A DNA stretch of 64,000 nt from Clytia hemisphaerica (lineage: Eukaryota; Cnidaria; Hydrozoa; Leptothecata; Clytiidae): NCBI GenBank assembly GCA_902728285.1, contig CACVBU010000362.1, positions 423,156-487,155 of the forward strand, given 5' to 3'. Each line of letters begins with the position of its first letter. Position 1 is the first letter of the stretch. The notes beneath the pieces were generated by a model. It was not told the origin of the DNA and did not search any database. It worked only from the letters and a program-made list of their open reading frames with translations. Shown here one piece after another: positions 35,001 to 47,000 of this stretch. A program made the translations under genes and the position numbers.

Positions 35001-38000
35001 GTTTTTACAGTCGTCGAGCAAAGTAGACGGCGATTTTGGTGACATGTCCACTTTGTTTTGCGTCAACATTATGATTTATCTCGAATACATAAACTCGTTA
35101 CAAACCAGAAGGGGGTCAAATCATTTCTCGACCAATAGGAATAATGTAGTTTCAAAGAAGCATATGATATCAAATCAACCAATAAAATTTCCACTACCAA
35201 AATGGATATGAATACCTTGTTCTAATAGTTGAATAATCTAAAATAAGAAAAATAGTAGCAAATGAAAGAAGAATAAAAAATTACTGACTAAAGCAGTTTC
35301 AACAATTTTAAAAACCAGAGCAGAAATCCAATTTGAAAAAGAGCTTCTGTTTACAATTTTTTTATAAGGAACGAGTAAATTTTTGTCGAGGCTGGACTGT
35401 TCTTATTTCTTTGAGCCTTTAATCATGTCCTTATATTCAAGGTAGAAGAATATAGGCATTTTAGGCTCTGTATCCAGCTTTGATGCTTCGAGAAAATTTT
35501 CTGAAACTTAGCAATGTCAAGGTAAGCATTGTTCTTTAATCAATTCTTTTAATCAATTTTTTGACGATTTTGAGCCTCGTTGTTCCTATAAAATTGTTCT
35601 TATAAAAAATATAATCTGAGTGGAATACATCAATTTAATTCAGGTTTGATAAGATTTCACCATTCAAATTAACCAGAGTTATTTTCGTTCCAACCTCTGC
35701 ACCATATCCTCCAAAATGACACTTTCTTAATTTTCTCCTCCAAAACAGGGTGTTTTTTCCACAATTTCAGTGTTCTTAAGAGGTGCAGCACCCGACAGCA
35801 ATTCCTTTATACCTTTTCTTGTTTTTGGATGTTTAATTTCATTCTGTTGACTTCAGCGTTTTTGATCTAAAAAAAACAATATGCACAATATAGAATTAAA
35901 AAATGCTGAGTAAGCAATCGCCTGATATACGTTAAAGGTTTTCTTTTTAAATAAGAGTTATAATGTTTGCTTACTCATCAATTTTAATTCACAAGCTTTT
36001 TCAAATTGGATTGACACGTATGTGGAGCAAGATTGAGGAAAAGATCTTGCTTATGCTAGGTAGACACCGTTCTGATATGAAGTATGTGTCTGATATGAAA
36101 CGGGAACACTTATGTAAAAATAAAACCTTTAAATGGTGTCCTTTAGCGAAATGCAGTCAGGGCGTCAGAAAGCTGTTACTTCATTGATTCCTATCTAATT
36201 GATTGATCTAACCAATCACTTCTTTTTAAAGGCCGGGCTCCACTTTCGCGCGAAATGGGCGACAGTTTTTTTCTCAATCTTTTTTGCCTGAAGAAAAGAT
36301 TACGTCATAAAAAAGTTTTGCGCGAACAAAAAATAAGTTGAAGGAAGTTCTACTTTTTCATCCGTTACGTCAATTTCGACCAATGGAATTGCTTTATTTT
36401 TCAACCGACCAATGACCTTGCAAAAACGTCAAAAAGTTTTCGCTCATGTCGCGCGAAAGTGGAGACCGGCCTTAACAAACAGCACATAACACATAACATG
36501 GGCGTCATTTAGTGAAATGCAGTTACGGGTAAAAGCTGTTACTTCATTGTTTCTATCTATTTGATTGATCTAACCAATCACTTCTTTCATAACAAGGGGA
36601 AATGAAAATTTGAAAATGAACCTGTAAATCATGGAGCGTCTTTTGTTGTTCTTCGTGAGCTGTTTGTAATTGCAAATACTTTTCTTCAACCTCGTTTTTC
36701 TGTTATGGAAATGGAGAGTTCAGAACAACAATTTTCATCGGCGAAATTATTTTACTAGTAGCACAAAAAAAGGCTTCTGTTGTACCTCCTGCTGTACCTG
36801 TTGTTGATTGCTTACAAAAATATCAAAATATGATAAAGGTTTTTTATGAGGACAATTTTATAAGAACAAGAGGTCAAAATTTGGCTGTAAGGAACATTTT
36901 AAGAACATTTAACCCTAAAAGTTTTGATAAATAATTAAGAACAGCTCAGTCTGTGCTAAAATTTACTAGTTCTTAATAAAAAACGTGTGTATTCATTCAG
37001 CCTAACTCAAGTTAAAAATGCATCATTGACAAGAAAGGCAATTTGGTTCGGTAAAATACACACCTGTATAATTTCGTTCTGTAAATTATTAACTCGTTCT
37101 TGAAGCTCAATCTTCTCTTTACTTTCCATGATAAGTTGGGAACGTAGTTGACCTGAAGAAAAAAACAGATAATTGCTCATCTTTATTTAGGTTGTGAATA
37201 ATTATAAAGGAATATATCATGTTCAGGCTCAATCATATTCAAAAATGTAGATCTGATAGCTAATGTCTCCTTTGTTGGATTTTACTCACTTCCAAGATAA
37301 GTTCCGCGTAGTTTTCATATAAACGCTGGATTGGAAGTGATTTTACCATACTGTGCCAGCACGTATATCTGCGTTAGATCATTTCCGTTAGTAATGCGAA
37401 AGTCGTGAGTTCGAATTTCACTTCGGTCCTCAGTTTAGTAGTTCTCTATCAAACCGAGGTCAATGCGCACATACGTACGTGTTTATACAATATGGCAATG
37501 ATATCGTTGAGTATCGAGATTAAAGCTCTCGTTCAGACGGACGACTTTCTGCCCTGCCTATTCTAATTGTTAGAGTAGGCAAAAAGTGGGCAAAAAGTTG
37601 GCAGTTAAAATCTATGCTTGGAAAAGATTGAAAAAGTCATTGCATTGACGTCAAAAGAGGGCATTGCATTGACTTTAGACAGCCACCTTTATGCCACTTA
37701 AATTCACAATTAGAATAGGCTCGGCGAAAAGCGGGCCGTCTTAACTAGAGAGCTAAGATAGGTCACAACATACCAACGACAGAATTAGTGTCTTCATTGA
37801 TTCCTTCAGTTCTGGCGACAGCTAATTGGTGACTCAATTGACTCTTCTCGTGCTAAAGAGAGAGAGAGTAGGTGAAGTCATGTTATGAAACCTGGAAGTT
37901 CAAAAACCAATAAAATTATAGAAGAGTGACTAATACTTTTTGCAATAAAATTTACGTATTCAAAAATCAAACTTTAAAACTTTAAAAGAAATGCTGTATG

Positions 38001-41000
38001 AAATTGGGCCATTCCATTTCACCCCATACAGGGAGTGGACGAACTTTTCAAAAATTTCCAGAAGGTTTAAGGAAAGGTTTTCTATTTTTTCCAGGGGATA
38101 AAAATAATCAGATCAGTTAAATAGTTATTTACAATATATATTAATTAGAAATCTCATAAAAATACACATTCGCTATCTTTTTCACATGCGCTGCGCAAAA
38201 GGCTAAGCAAGAGAAATTTGACTTTCCGGTCACTGCTAGTCAGTTTTTCGAAGTTACTAAATTTAGTGGAGTCCGGACCTTAGAGACCATTGAGACCAAT
38301 GTAGACTAGCAAGCGTCTGTCTTTCCTTGGACACAGCAACGCGGGAATAGTGCTTATAATAAAGAGTTCTTATAAAAAATAGAAATTGCCGCGGGAGAGT
38401 GGATTGGAAAGACAGACTAGTTCCAAACGGTGCAATACGGGATTTTGCTTCAATCTAATCTCAGGCAACGTTCCCTCGAAAAAGAGGGAAGAAAAATGAA
38501 TGGACACGGCTTATTTTTTCTTCTATTCTCATCGCAATATTTGAGTTTCTCGGAGTTATGGATGAGAAAAAAAATATAAACACAAACAGAAAAACGTGGC
38601 GAGGACTTCTCCAACTTCTTTGCTAAGCTGAGAAGAGAAGATTTTTAATGCTTTTAAATGTTTATAAACACAGATTTAAACTGTCTTGGCATTCTCTATC
38701 TGAGATACTTTATTCATACATTGTTTTTGGCTTGGTTGGGACGTTGATATATTCAAATGTTTATAAACACAGATTTAAACTGTCTTGGCATTCTCTATCT
38801 GAGATACTTTATTCATACATTGTTTTTGGCTTGGTTGGGACGTTGATATATTCAAAAAACAAACAAACTTTTATATGGATTATACTTTCACTTTTTCATG
38901 TGATTGTTGTGATTGAAAGATTTTTTGATTGTGTATGGTTATAGACATTCATGACATGTTTTAACACTGGCATCTTTGAAATTTTGTTGGCTTGGTACGT
39001 TGGTAAATCTATAGTACAAGTGCAGTATTTATGACAATATGACACAGCTGAACACAGATTCCATGACTGCATGCAGGATACTTTTTGCAGGGAATGTTCA
39101 ATATGTTTATGCTCACATTCATTGGGTAACAGAACAGATCACTGCTTTTTCTATAGTACAAGTTAAACTTGATAACCTTATCTCAGAGAATGTAACTCTG
39201 AAATGGCTACAGAAATCCTCAAAAATTAAGATGGAAAGTGGTATTTACATAACATTTTTCGTGTTGCGATACATGGTGTGGAAATGATAAAAAGTGAAAG
39301 TGGTAATTTGGAATTTAAAAATTGAATGCTTTTTGTACGAAAATAATATTCTGACAAGCTGACCAGTGAGACACATCTTGGTTCTATTTGTGAATGAAAA
39401 TAACAACATTTTACATTGAGATGACTGGTTTTCTGGGTTTTCGGATGCCCGGCCGTTGTTTAGCTGGATTTCACTACCTTGAAATTGTTAGATGTACGAG
39501 GATCAGGATGTTTTGGGTTTTCACTACTGGCAGACTTCCAGGGGGGCACTTAGGCAAACTTAAGTATGGGGACATGCCGCTGATCAGGGTCCCTTTTTCA
39601 GACTCTAGAGATATATGATAGGGTGCCAAATTTGTACTAATTTTCAAGATAGTAACCCTGACTGGGTCGATTTTTGGTCATTTTAGACAATTTTTACAGT
39701 GAGAATATTAGAAATATTAGAAAATATTTGAATTTTTCGTCTACTTTAAGTCATTTCTGCCACTTTACAGATTTTTTTTGGATTGAATCATTTATCGTTC
39801 TGAAATGGTCCCAAATTTACCAAACATTCATATCTCACAGGGTCCCCTTTTCAAACTCCAGCGCAGGGCACATCCCCGTCGGTCGTCAAGGTTGGTGCCC
39901 CCTCCCGCGGAGCATACTTCTACCTTGTAATTTTTTGTTGTCCCCTGGTGTTATTGAACACGTTCAGACTGAAATTTATACCTACTGTGAAAGTCTTTCA
40001 AAACTTATACTGCTTATATACTTATAAAATTTATGAAAATTTTGATTGGACTTTTGCCAATTTAAAAACAATCTACTAGGATTTGGAAGTAATTTTATGT
40101 AGGTATACTATATATAATTTTTATAGCAAAATTGGAGGTCAATATGAACAAATACATATAATTTTATGTTTTGTAAAAGCTGTTGCTTTTTTGAAAATAT
40201 TTTTCTTATGCCTGCAGTGGATCTTTTATATTTTTGATGTCGTTTTTCTAAAAAAATGTTCATCTTTTTCTTTTGCCTTCAATTTTTTCAAAATGAAAAA
40301 GCTTCTAAATTGACTGATATTCCATTGTACTCACCTTCTTTTATAATACATTAAAATCAAAAAATAATCAGGATGTGAGTTTGTTTTGATTTGAGTGAAT
40401 TGAATTGTATATCCAAATGTTGCACTATAATAATAATAATAAAGTGTAAAAAGTACCGAGTTTTGTTTACTTTTTTATTCTAATCCGTGAGAGTGAGTGC
40501 GCTGTTTTGAGTGAGCACTCCGCCGCGGTAGAAAAAGCACTCCATCGTTTATTTAGTAAATAGCGCCTTTTGGAACTAGTCGTTGTATTCAGTGAACATA
40601 TATAGAAATAGATCCCATTGCAAGTTTAATCTGCAGCGAAATACAGCGACGTGGTTTACTAGTCTAAGACCAATGTGACTATTGAGATCAATGAGACCAT
40701 TGAGGCCATTGAGACTTTGAGACCCGGGCGAACGTGAGCGGACGTGTTCGGTAAATTAAACAAGATGAAATTCAGAGCCGACATTGTAAAAACTCCAGCT
40801 CATCCGAATATATTGGCTGACAATATATTGCAGTGTAGTGTATGTAGCCCTTTAGAGCTGACTAGTCCTCCGTTTTACATTCTTTTCTGGTTGTCAACAA
40901 CGGGATTCGAATGTTTTAAAATTCGAACGTTCGAAAATTAGAAAACAACTTGGCGGACTAGTCGACTTCCAAACTGGGAACACTTCCGCGGGAGTCCTGT

Positions 41001-44000
41001 GCTTAGTATCTAGTCTATCTGTGGTACCTCCCCAAAAACCTTAAAGTCTTCTATTATGAAGATCTTGGACTGAGATATCTCTTATAATTCAAACATATTA
41101 AACAGAAACAACCAGTCAAGAAAAGTGTACAATAAAAACATACGCCCAGTTTGAGGATTTCTTGACGTTGTTGGCGAATGTCGTCCGCCATTTTGTTGCA
41201 GCAGTCTTTAAGACGTTCTATCTCCTGCAATGGTTTGAGAAAGTAAACTTCATTTCAAGGTAATGGCTTCAAAAAGTCCGAAATTCAGGAGTAGAGTAGA
41301 ACGGAGTAGAACAGCGGCCACTCGGACTAGGTTATCCAGAAAGCCAGCCATCAATATTTTGAAAAGAGTTATACATAAGAAACAGGACAAAGCAAAGTAG
41401 CCTTTTAAAGTTACTTAGAAGAAAAGTTATTAACGAAAGACGTCTATTCGTTAACCGAGAGAAGATATTTGAGCAAACGAACGAACGAACGAACGAACGA
41501 ACGAACGAACGAACGAACGAACGAACGAACGAACGAACGAACGAACGAACGAACGAACGAACGAACGAACGAACGATAAATGCACCTTCCACTGGTACGT
41601 GATCATGACATCAAGATTGGGGTTCAAATAGGTTTGTTGACGTGTGTCCTGTAAAACAAGCAAATTGATTTGCTTTATTTCATCAGTCAGCTGAAAATGA
41701 ACATCTCCCTACCAGCCCCTATTGAGCAATCGAAATAAGTGGCCCCTAGCAATGCCATTGAAAGTTTGACTTCAATTGCGTATTGAATACATATCGGCAC
41801 AAAATTTAAAGTATAAAATTGATTGAAACCGAGCATTTCTGTATCAAAAGTTACGACCATTGGAAAAGTGGCACCAGAATTTGAGCCCCTATTTCGTTGA
41901 AGCCCCCCCCAAGCGGATTTCGTGATGACGTGATAGGGACTTTTTAGCAGCGTGATTACGTGATTTGGAAATTTCTTCTTCGTGATTGCTTGATGAGAGG
42001 TCATGCAAAGGGATGCGTGACTGTCCATTTTTTCATGATTTGCGTGATCGTGATTAAAGACAAAAATTTGCATGATATCGTAATCAGAGTTACCGCTGGG
42101 GGGGGGGGGGCTCTTCGATTATTCTCAAAGAAAGTCGGAACGGAATTTTGTTAAATTCACCGTTCAAAAATGTTAGGATGGAAACTTACACGAAACTGTT
42201 GGTCAAACTCATCTCCACTGTCTTTGGAAGGAGGTTCTTTGATCGGAACGTGTGGTTCTACTGAATATTTCCTTGCTTTTCTATTCCTTTGCTCTTCTTC
42301 ATTTGTTGATAGGGAATGGTACTTCGGCAACAGTTCTCGCACAGCGTTCAATCCAGGTAAATTGAAATGACTCTGGAAAAAAGATACGAATGAATAAACT
42401 TGTTGCAAAGGACATACCTGTCTCGCAGACTCGGTGCCGGAAAAATGGCACTCCAAAATCATCCCTACTTGATTTTTTGAGCAGAAAACAATAGAATCTC
42501 TTTTTATCCCCGAAGTATCACAGGGGAAGTGAGACAGGGGTATCAAAGGATTCTAATCTTGTGTATACTCCCCTTATAATATTGATTACACGCTTTGTTT
42601 AATAAGAACCGGTAAATTTTGGCTCAGGCTGGGCCGTTTTTAATTTTTTAAGGCTTACCATATTCTTATGATGTTCTTAATACGTTAGTTTATTTACTTA
42701 AAACTCAAAAACGGTTGAAAATCTATTAAAATCAGTACTCTCTTAGTAACTCCTGAATTTCCTGAGGCTCAGGCTGTTCTCAAGTTGTTCTTAGGTTTGA
42801 CAAATCTTCAGAAGTGAAATATCAACGATGTAGCTTCATTTTATTTTAATTTTATTTTACTTGACAATATATTTCGATACTTTTGTATCATCATCAATCT
42901 TCAGCTTCGTGTTCTTATAAAATTGTTCTTATAAAAAATAGTGTGTAGTGAATATGTATGTCATGTTTTCCAAGGTCAACAGAATCGGAACAAAAGTCAC
43001 GTGGGAGTTTGAATTTAACCTAAGAAAGCATTTTTGAATAGTGTCTTTTTGCAAAAAAAAATTTTGAAATAAAAATTATTTTCCACTTATCCACTTTCTG
43101 AACCTTAAAGGACATCATTTAACGTAAATCCTACTTTTTGCTTACTCAGCGTTTTTAAAAAAAAGAAAGAACAACTTTCTCCCCTATCAACGTCCCACAA
43201 ACACAATATTTGAAAAACTCTACTGTTTATTCTGCAGTGTCAGCCTCCCTGTCTGACATTGTCTATACCGACTCCATATCTGACATTGTCTATACCGACT
43301 CCCTATCTGACATTGTCTATACCGACTCCCTGTCTGACATTGTCTATACCGACTCCCTATCTGACACTGTCTATACCGACTCCCTGTCTGACATTGTCTA
43401 TACCGACTCCCTGTCTGACATTGTCTATACCGACTCCCTATCTGACACTGTCTATACCGCCTCCCTGTCTGACACTGTCTGTACCACCTCCCTGTCTGAC
43501 ACTGTCTATACCGACTCCCTGTCTGACATTGTTTATACCGACTCCCTGTCTGACATTGTTTATACCGCCTCCCTGTCTGACACTGTCTATACCGCCTCCC
43601 TGTCTGACACTGTCTATACCGACTCCCTTTCTGACATTGTTTATACCGACTCCCTGTCTGACATTGTTTATACCGACTCCCTGTCTGACACTGTCTATAC
43701 CGACTCCCTGTCTGACACTGTCTATACCGCCTCCCTGTCTGACACTGTCTATACCGACTCCCTGTCTGACACTGTCTATACCGCCTCCCTGTCTGACACT
43801 GTCTATACCGCCTCCCCCTGTCTGACACTGTCTATACCGCCTCCCTGTCTGACACTGTCTATACCGCCTCCCTGTCTGACACTGTCTATACCGCCTCCCT
43901 GTCTGACACTGTCTATACCGCCTCCCTGTCTGACACTGTCTATACCGCCTCCCTGTCTGACACTGTCTATACCGACGCCCTGTCTGACACTGTCTATACC

Positions 44001-47000
44001 GCCTCCCTGTCTGACACTGTCTATACCGACTCCCCTGTCTGACACTGTCTATACCGCCTCCCTGTCTGACACTGTCTATACCCCTCCCTGTCTGACACTG
44101 TCTATACCGACCTCCCTGTCTGACACTGTCTATACCGCCTCCTGTCTGACACTGTCTATACCGCCTCCCTGTCTGACCACTGTCTATACCACCCTCCCTG
44201 TCTGACACTGTCTATACCCTCCCTGTCTGACACTGTCTATACCGCTCCCTGTCTGACACTGTCTATACCGCCTCCCTGTCTGACACTGTCTATACCGCCC
44301 CTGTCTGACACTGTCTATACCGCCTCCCTGTCTGACACTGTCTATACCACCTCCCTGTCTGACACTGTCTATACCGCTTCCCTGTCTGACACTGTCTATA
44401 CCGCCTCCCTGTCTGACACTGTCTATACCGCCTCCCTGTCTGACACTGTCTATACCGACCTCCCTGTCTATATAATAAACTAGTCATACAACGGGCACTA
44501 AATGCCACCTGTATTATGGTGATATTTAAGTTGCATATTAGGTTTGTTTACACCTGTAAAAAAGTTATTCTGTACTTGCTTTTAAAATGAGCCAAAAGTT
44601 TCCTAAACAATCCAAAGAAAACATTTCCGCTGAAAATTAAAGTTTCCGAATAAATCGAGAGACGAACCAAGTTGGCCGGCAATAAAAAGACTTTGCAAGA
44701 ACTATTTTGTTGATAAAACGCCGGCTTGGTTTTGTCTTTTTCAAAGTTGTTGTACCGCAACAATATATGTTTAAGCAACCTATGGATTGTTTTAGGTAAG
44801 TACGGTAAGTCAGGGAAATAATTTACATTTATTCATTTCTTAAAAAATCTTTAGTTGAAAAACACAGTAACAGTGTTGTATATATTTTGTAATTGGTTCA
44901 GGGCCGGCGAAACCGGGGGGGCTAGGGGGGCTATAGCCCCCCCCCCCCACTTTTTTGCAAAAAAAAAAAAAGAGAGAGAAAGAGAGGGCGAGAGAAAAAA
45001 AGAAAAAAAGAAAAAGAAGAAACGTGGTGACGTTTCTCAAAAACAACAATCTTTCTTTGCTCCACATCCATAAAAATCTAACGGATAAACTTGATGAAGT
45101 TGGTAGAGAGTTTGTGTCGACTCGAGTGAATCGCTTTAATTACTTTGGACAATTTTAATCTTTGATCACTGTATGCTTACTGCCTGTTAAAAGCATACTT
45201 TAAATGTAATTTTACTTACGAATTTTGAACATGTAAAAGTCCCGCTTTATTTACTTATAGGTTTCATTTTGTTATTATATAGTAGTATATTCTTTGGCGA
45301 TTATCAGTATAAAAAGACACCTAACTTCTTTGATTTTTTCATTCCAATAACTTCATAAAAATTTAATTTAGGCCGATTCTAAGCTAATGTAGAGTACCAT
45401 AATTTCAAAAATTTTCCGACCCGTCCGCCCCAACCATGGTGGGGCCTCCTTAGTCACTATATCATTTATCTCCCTCACTTTTAAAACCGATTCGCCGGCC
45501 CTGTGGTTCAGTGGTTTGTTTTGTATTCAAAGCTCACGCCATCAACCATCGCAACAAAATGTTCAATATCTATGCGTAGAGCTATGAGTGCCTACTCACT
45601 CGCTGTCCTCGTTCCGGTGGCAAAAAGAATAACTTTAACTTCAACCTGTAACTTGAAAATACATGAACTGCACAACCTTATCACGAATATCCCCCGATTC
45701 AACAGATTTCAGAAGGTGCAAAAAGTGAACATATTCCTTCGTTGCCCATACCATGGTGGGGGACGGTTGGGTGACGATTTTGTCCTAAGATTTGCCACCC
45801 CCTCCCTCTTCAAACGGATGACGGGTCGGGGACCATGTGAATGATATACGGGTTACAAATAAATCAATACAGGAAACATTATAGTTGGAATTCGGTGTAT
45901 GTGAAATAAAGTAAAGTTATGCAATTGACGTTAGAATCACGCTGTAGTTCACGTGATCAAAACATTCTTTTGACAACAGGATTATTAAGCAATCAACTCA
46001 TTTTGATAGACGTTTCACAAATAATATCAAAACAAATATTTTGATGTCAGCAGAAAAGAGAAACTTCAAAAGTCATGAGACCTCTCTTTCAGCAACAAAA
46101 AATCACTTATGTTTGCAGAAAAAAAAATAACCAAAAGTATTTTCTAATTCTTTGAATAGTTAAATAAGGGGTAGCAATCCAAGCAAACGATAAACAAGAA
46201 AGGAAGAGAACAACACACACAAGTCTGCAAAGATGATGGTGGTGGATCGAAAGAAGTGGATTCTTTTGGTAAGCTGTCTAACAATCCTCACAAAAAATGT
46301 GGAGAGTCATTCCAACATGCTACTCCCATTATCGTGGTTAGAAGTGAAACAATTCATTAGAGATGTGAATGGAACCTGGATTTTTGATTATTTTGGCGCT
46401 AAATCTTATTACCAATGCGCTGCTGGGGGTGCTATACCACATGATTTGATTTGTGATAAGCAACATGATTGTGAGGGCTTTCAAGGACATCCAGGTTTGT
46501 TCGTTTGTTTGTAGTTGTTATTTATCGTTGACATAAAAACAAATAGCTACTAGGATGAATACAAGTCAACCTTTTTACATAACTTTGGTTTCCAATGCTT
46601 GGTTTTTCTCTTGAAATTCATAAAGGTCCTTGAGGTTTTGATGTTTTTTGGGGGAACTAATTCCTATAATACACCTTTCCCGAGATGTTTTCGACTTTTT
46701 TGTTATAATGTTTGAGTGTTTCATTTTGGTAGAATAAAAATCTGCAAAAAAATACAAAAAAAGGGCCTTGATAAGATAAACACTGTTCTGATGTTTCTAG
46801 GTTCATCATGCTTTTGGTATAAGAACAACACTTTCGTTGAGAAACCCACCCTCTTTGATCCGGAACTTCGTACCTACGCCCATGCACCCAATCAGGATTT
46901 GGTTCTCCGACATCCGTGGCGGGCGCCCGGATCCGCTCCTATCGACAGCCCATGTGGGGTAGCAGGCGGAAATATCAACGGGTGCGAGGGCGGAAAATGC

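Larger units (their letters stand above)
37853..41143. other. Intron between exons 9 and 10 of the coiled-coil gene
   Basis: 3.3 kb with the 99-bp duplication, the GGGGGGCACT-like element and the GGCGGACTAGTCG repeat at 40870-41030. The T-rich open frames on plus (38648-40313) have no recognisable domain and I treat them as noise. Confidence 0.5.

Noticed and set aside
37345-37435. Possible tRNA-like sequence with GAGTTCGAATTTC
   Set aside because: Only a weak box B match; box A and pairing stems are not convincing.
38648-38944. 98-aa frame with a duplicated 33-residue block
   Set aside because: The duplication is a 99-bp DNA tandem repeat in an intron. The T-rich frame has no start context or domain.
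41332-41663. Open frames with FVRS repeats
   Set aside because: Translation of the ACGA microsatellite. Only the DTRQQTYLN...QWK part (41648-41586) is a real exon.
43210-44205. 331-aa open frame of SDTVYTDSL-type repeats, and the matching frames on the minus strand
   Set aside because: It is a direct translation of the 27-bp minisatellite. Both strands are open, there are no flanking unique coding sequences, and indels break it after about 43810.
44840-45158. Lys/Glu-rich frames at 44855-45158
   Set aside because: They translate an A/G-rich tract inside an inverted-end element.
45503-45844. 113-aa plus-strand frame
   Set aside because: It begins at the end of the CAGGGCCGGCG element, shows no recognisable domain and has no supporting splice structure.
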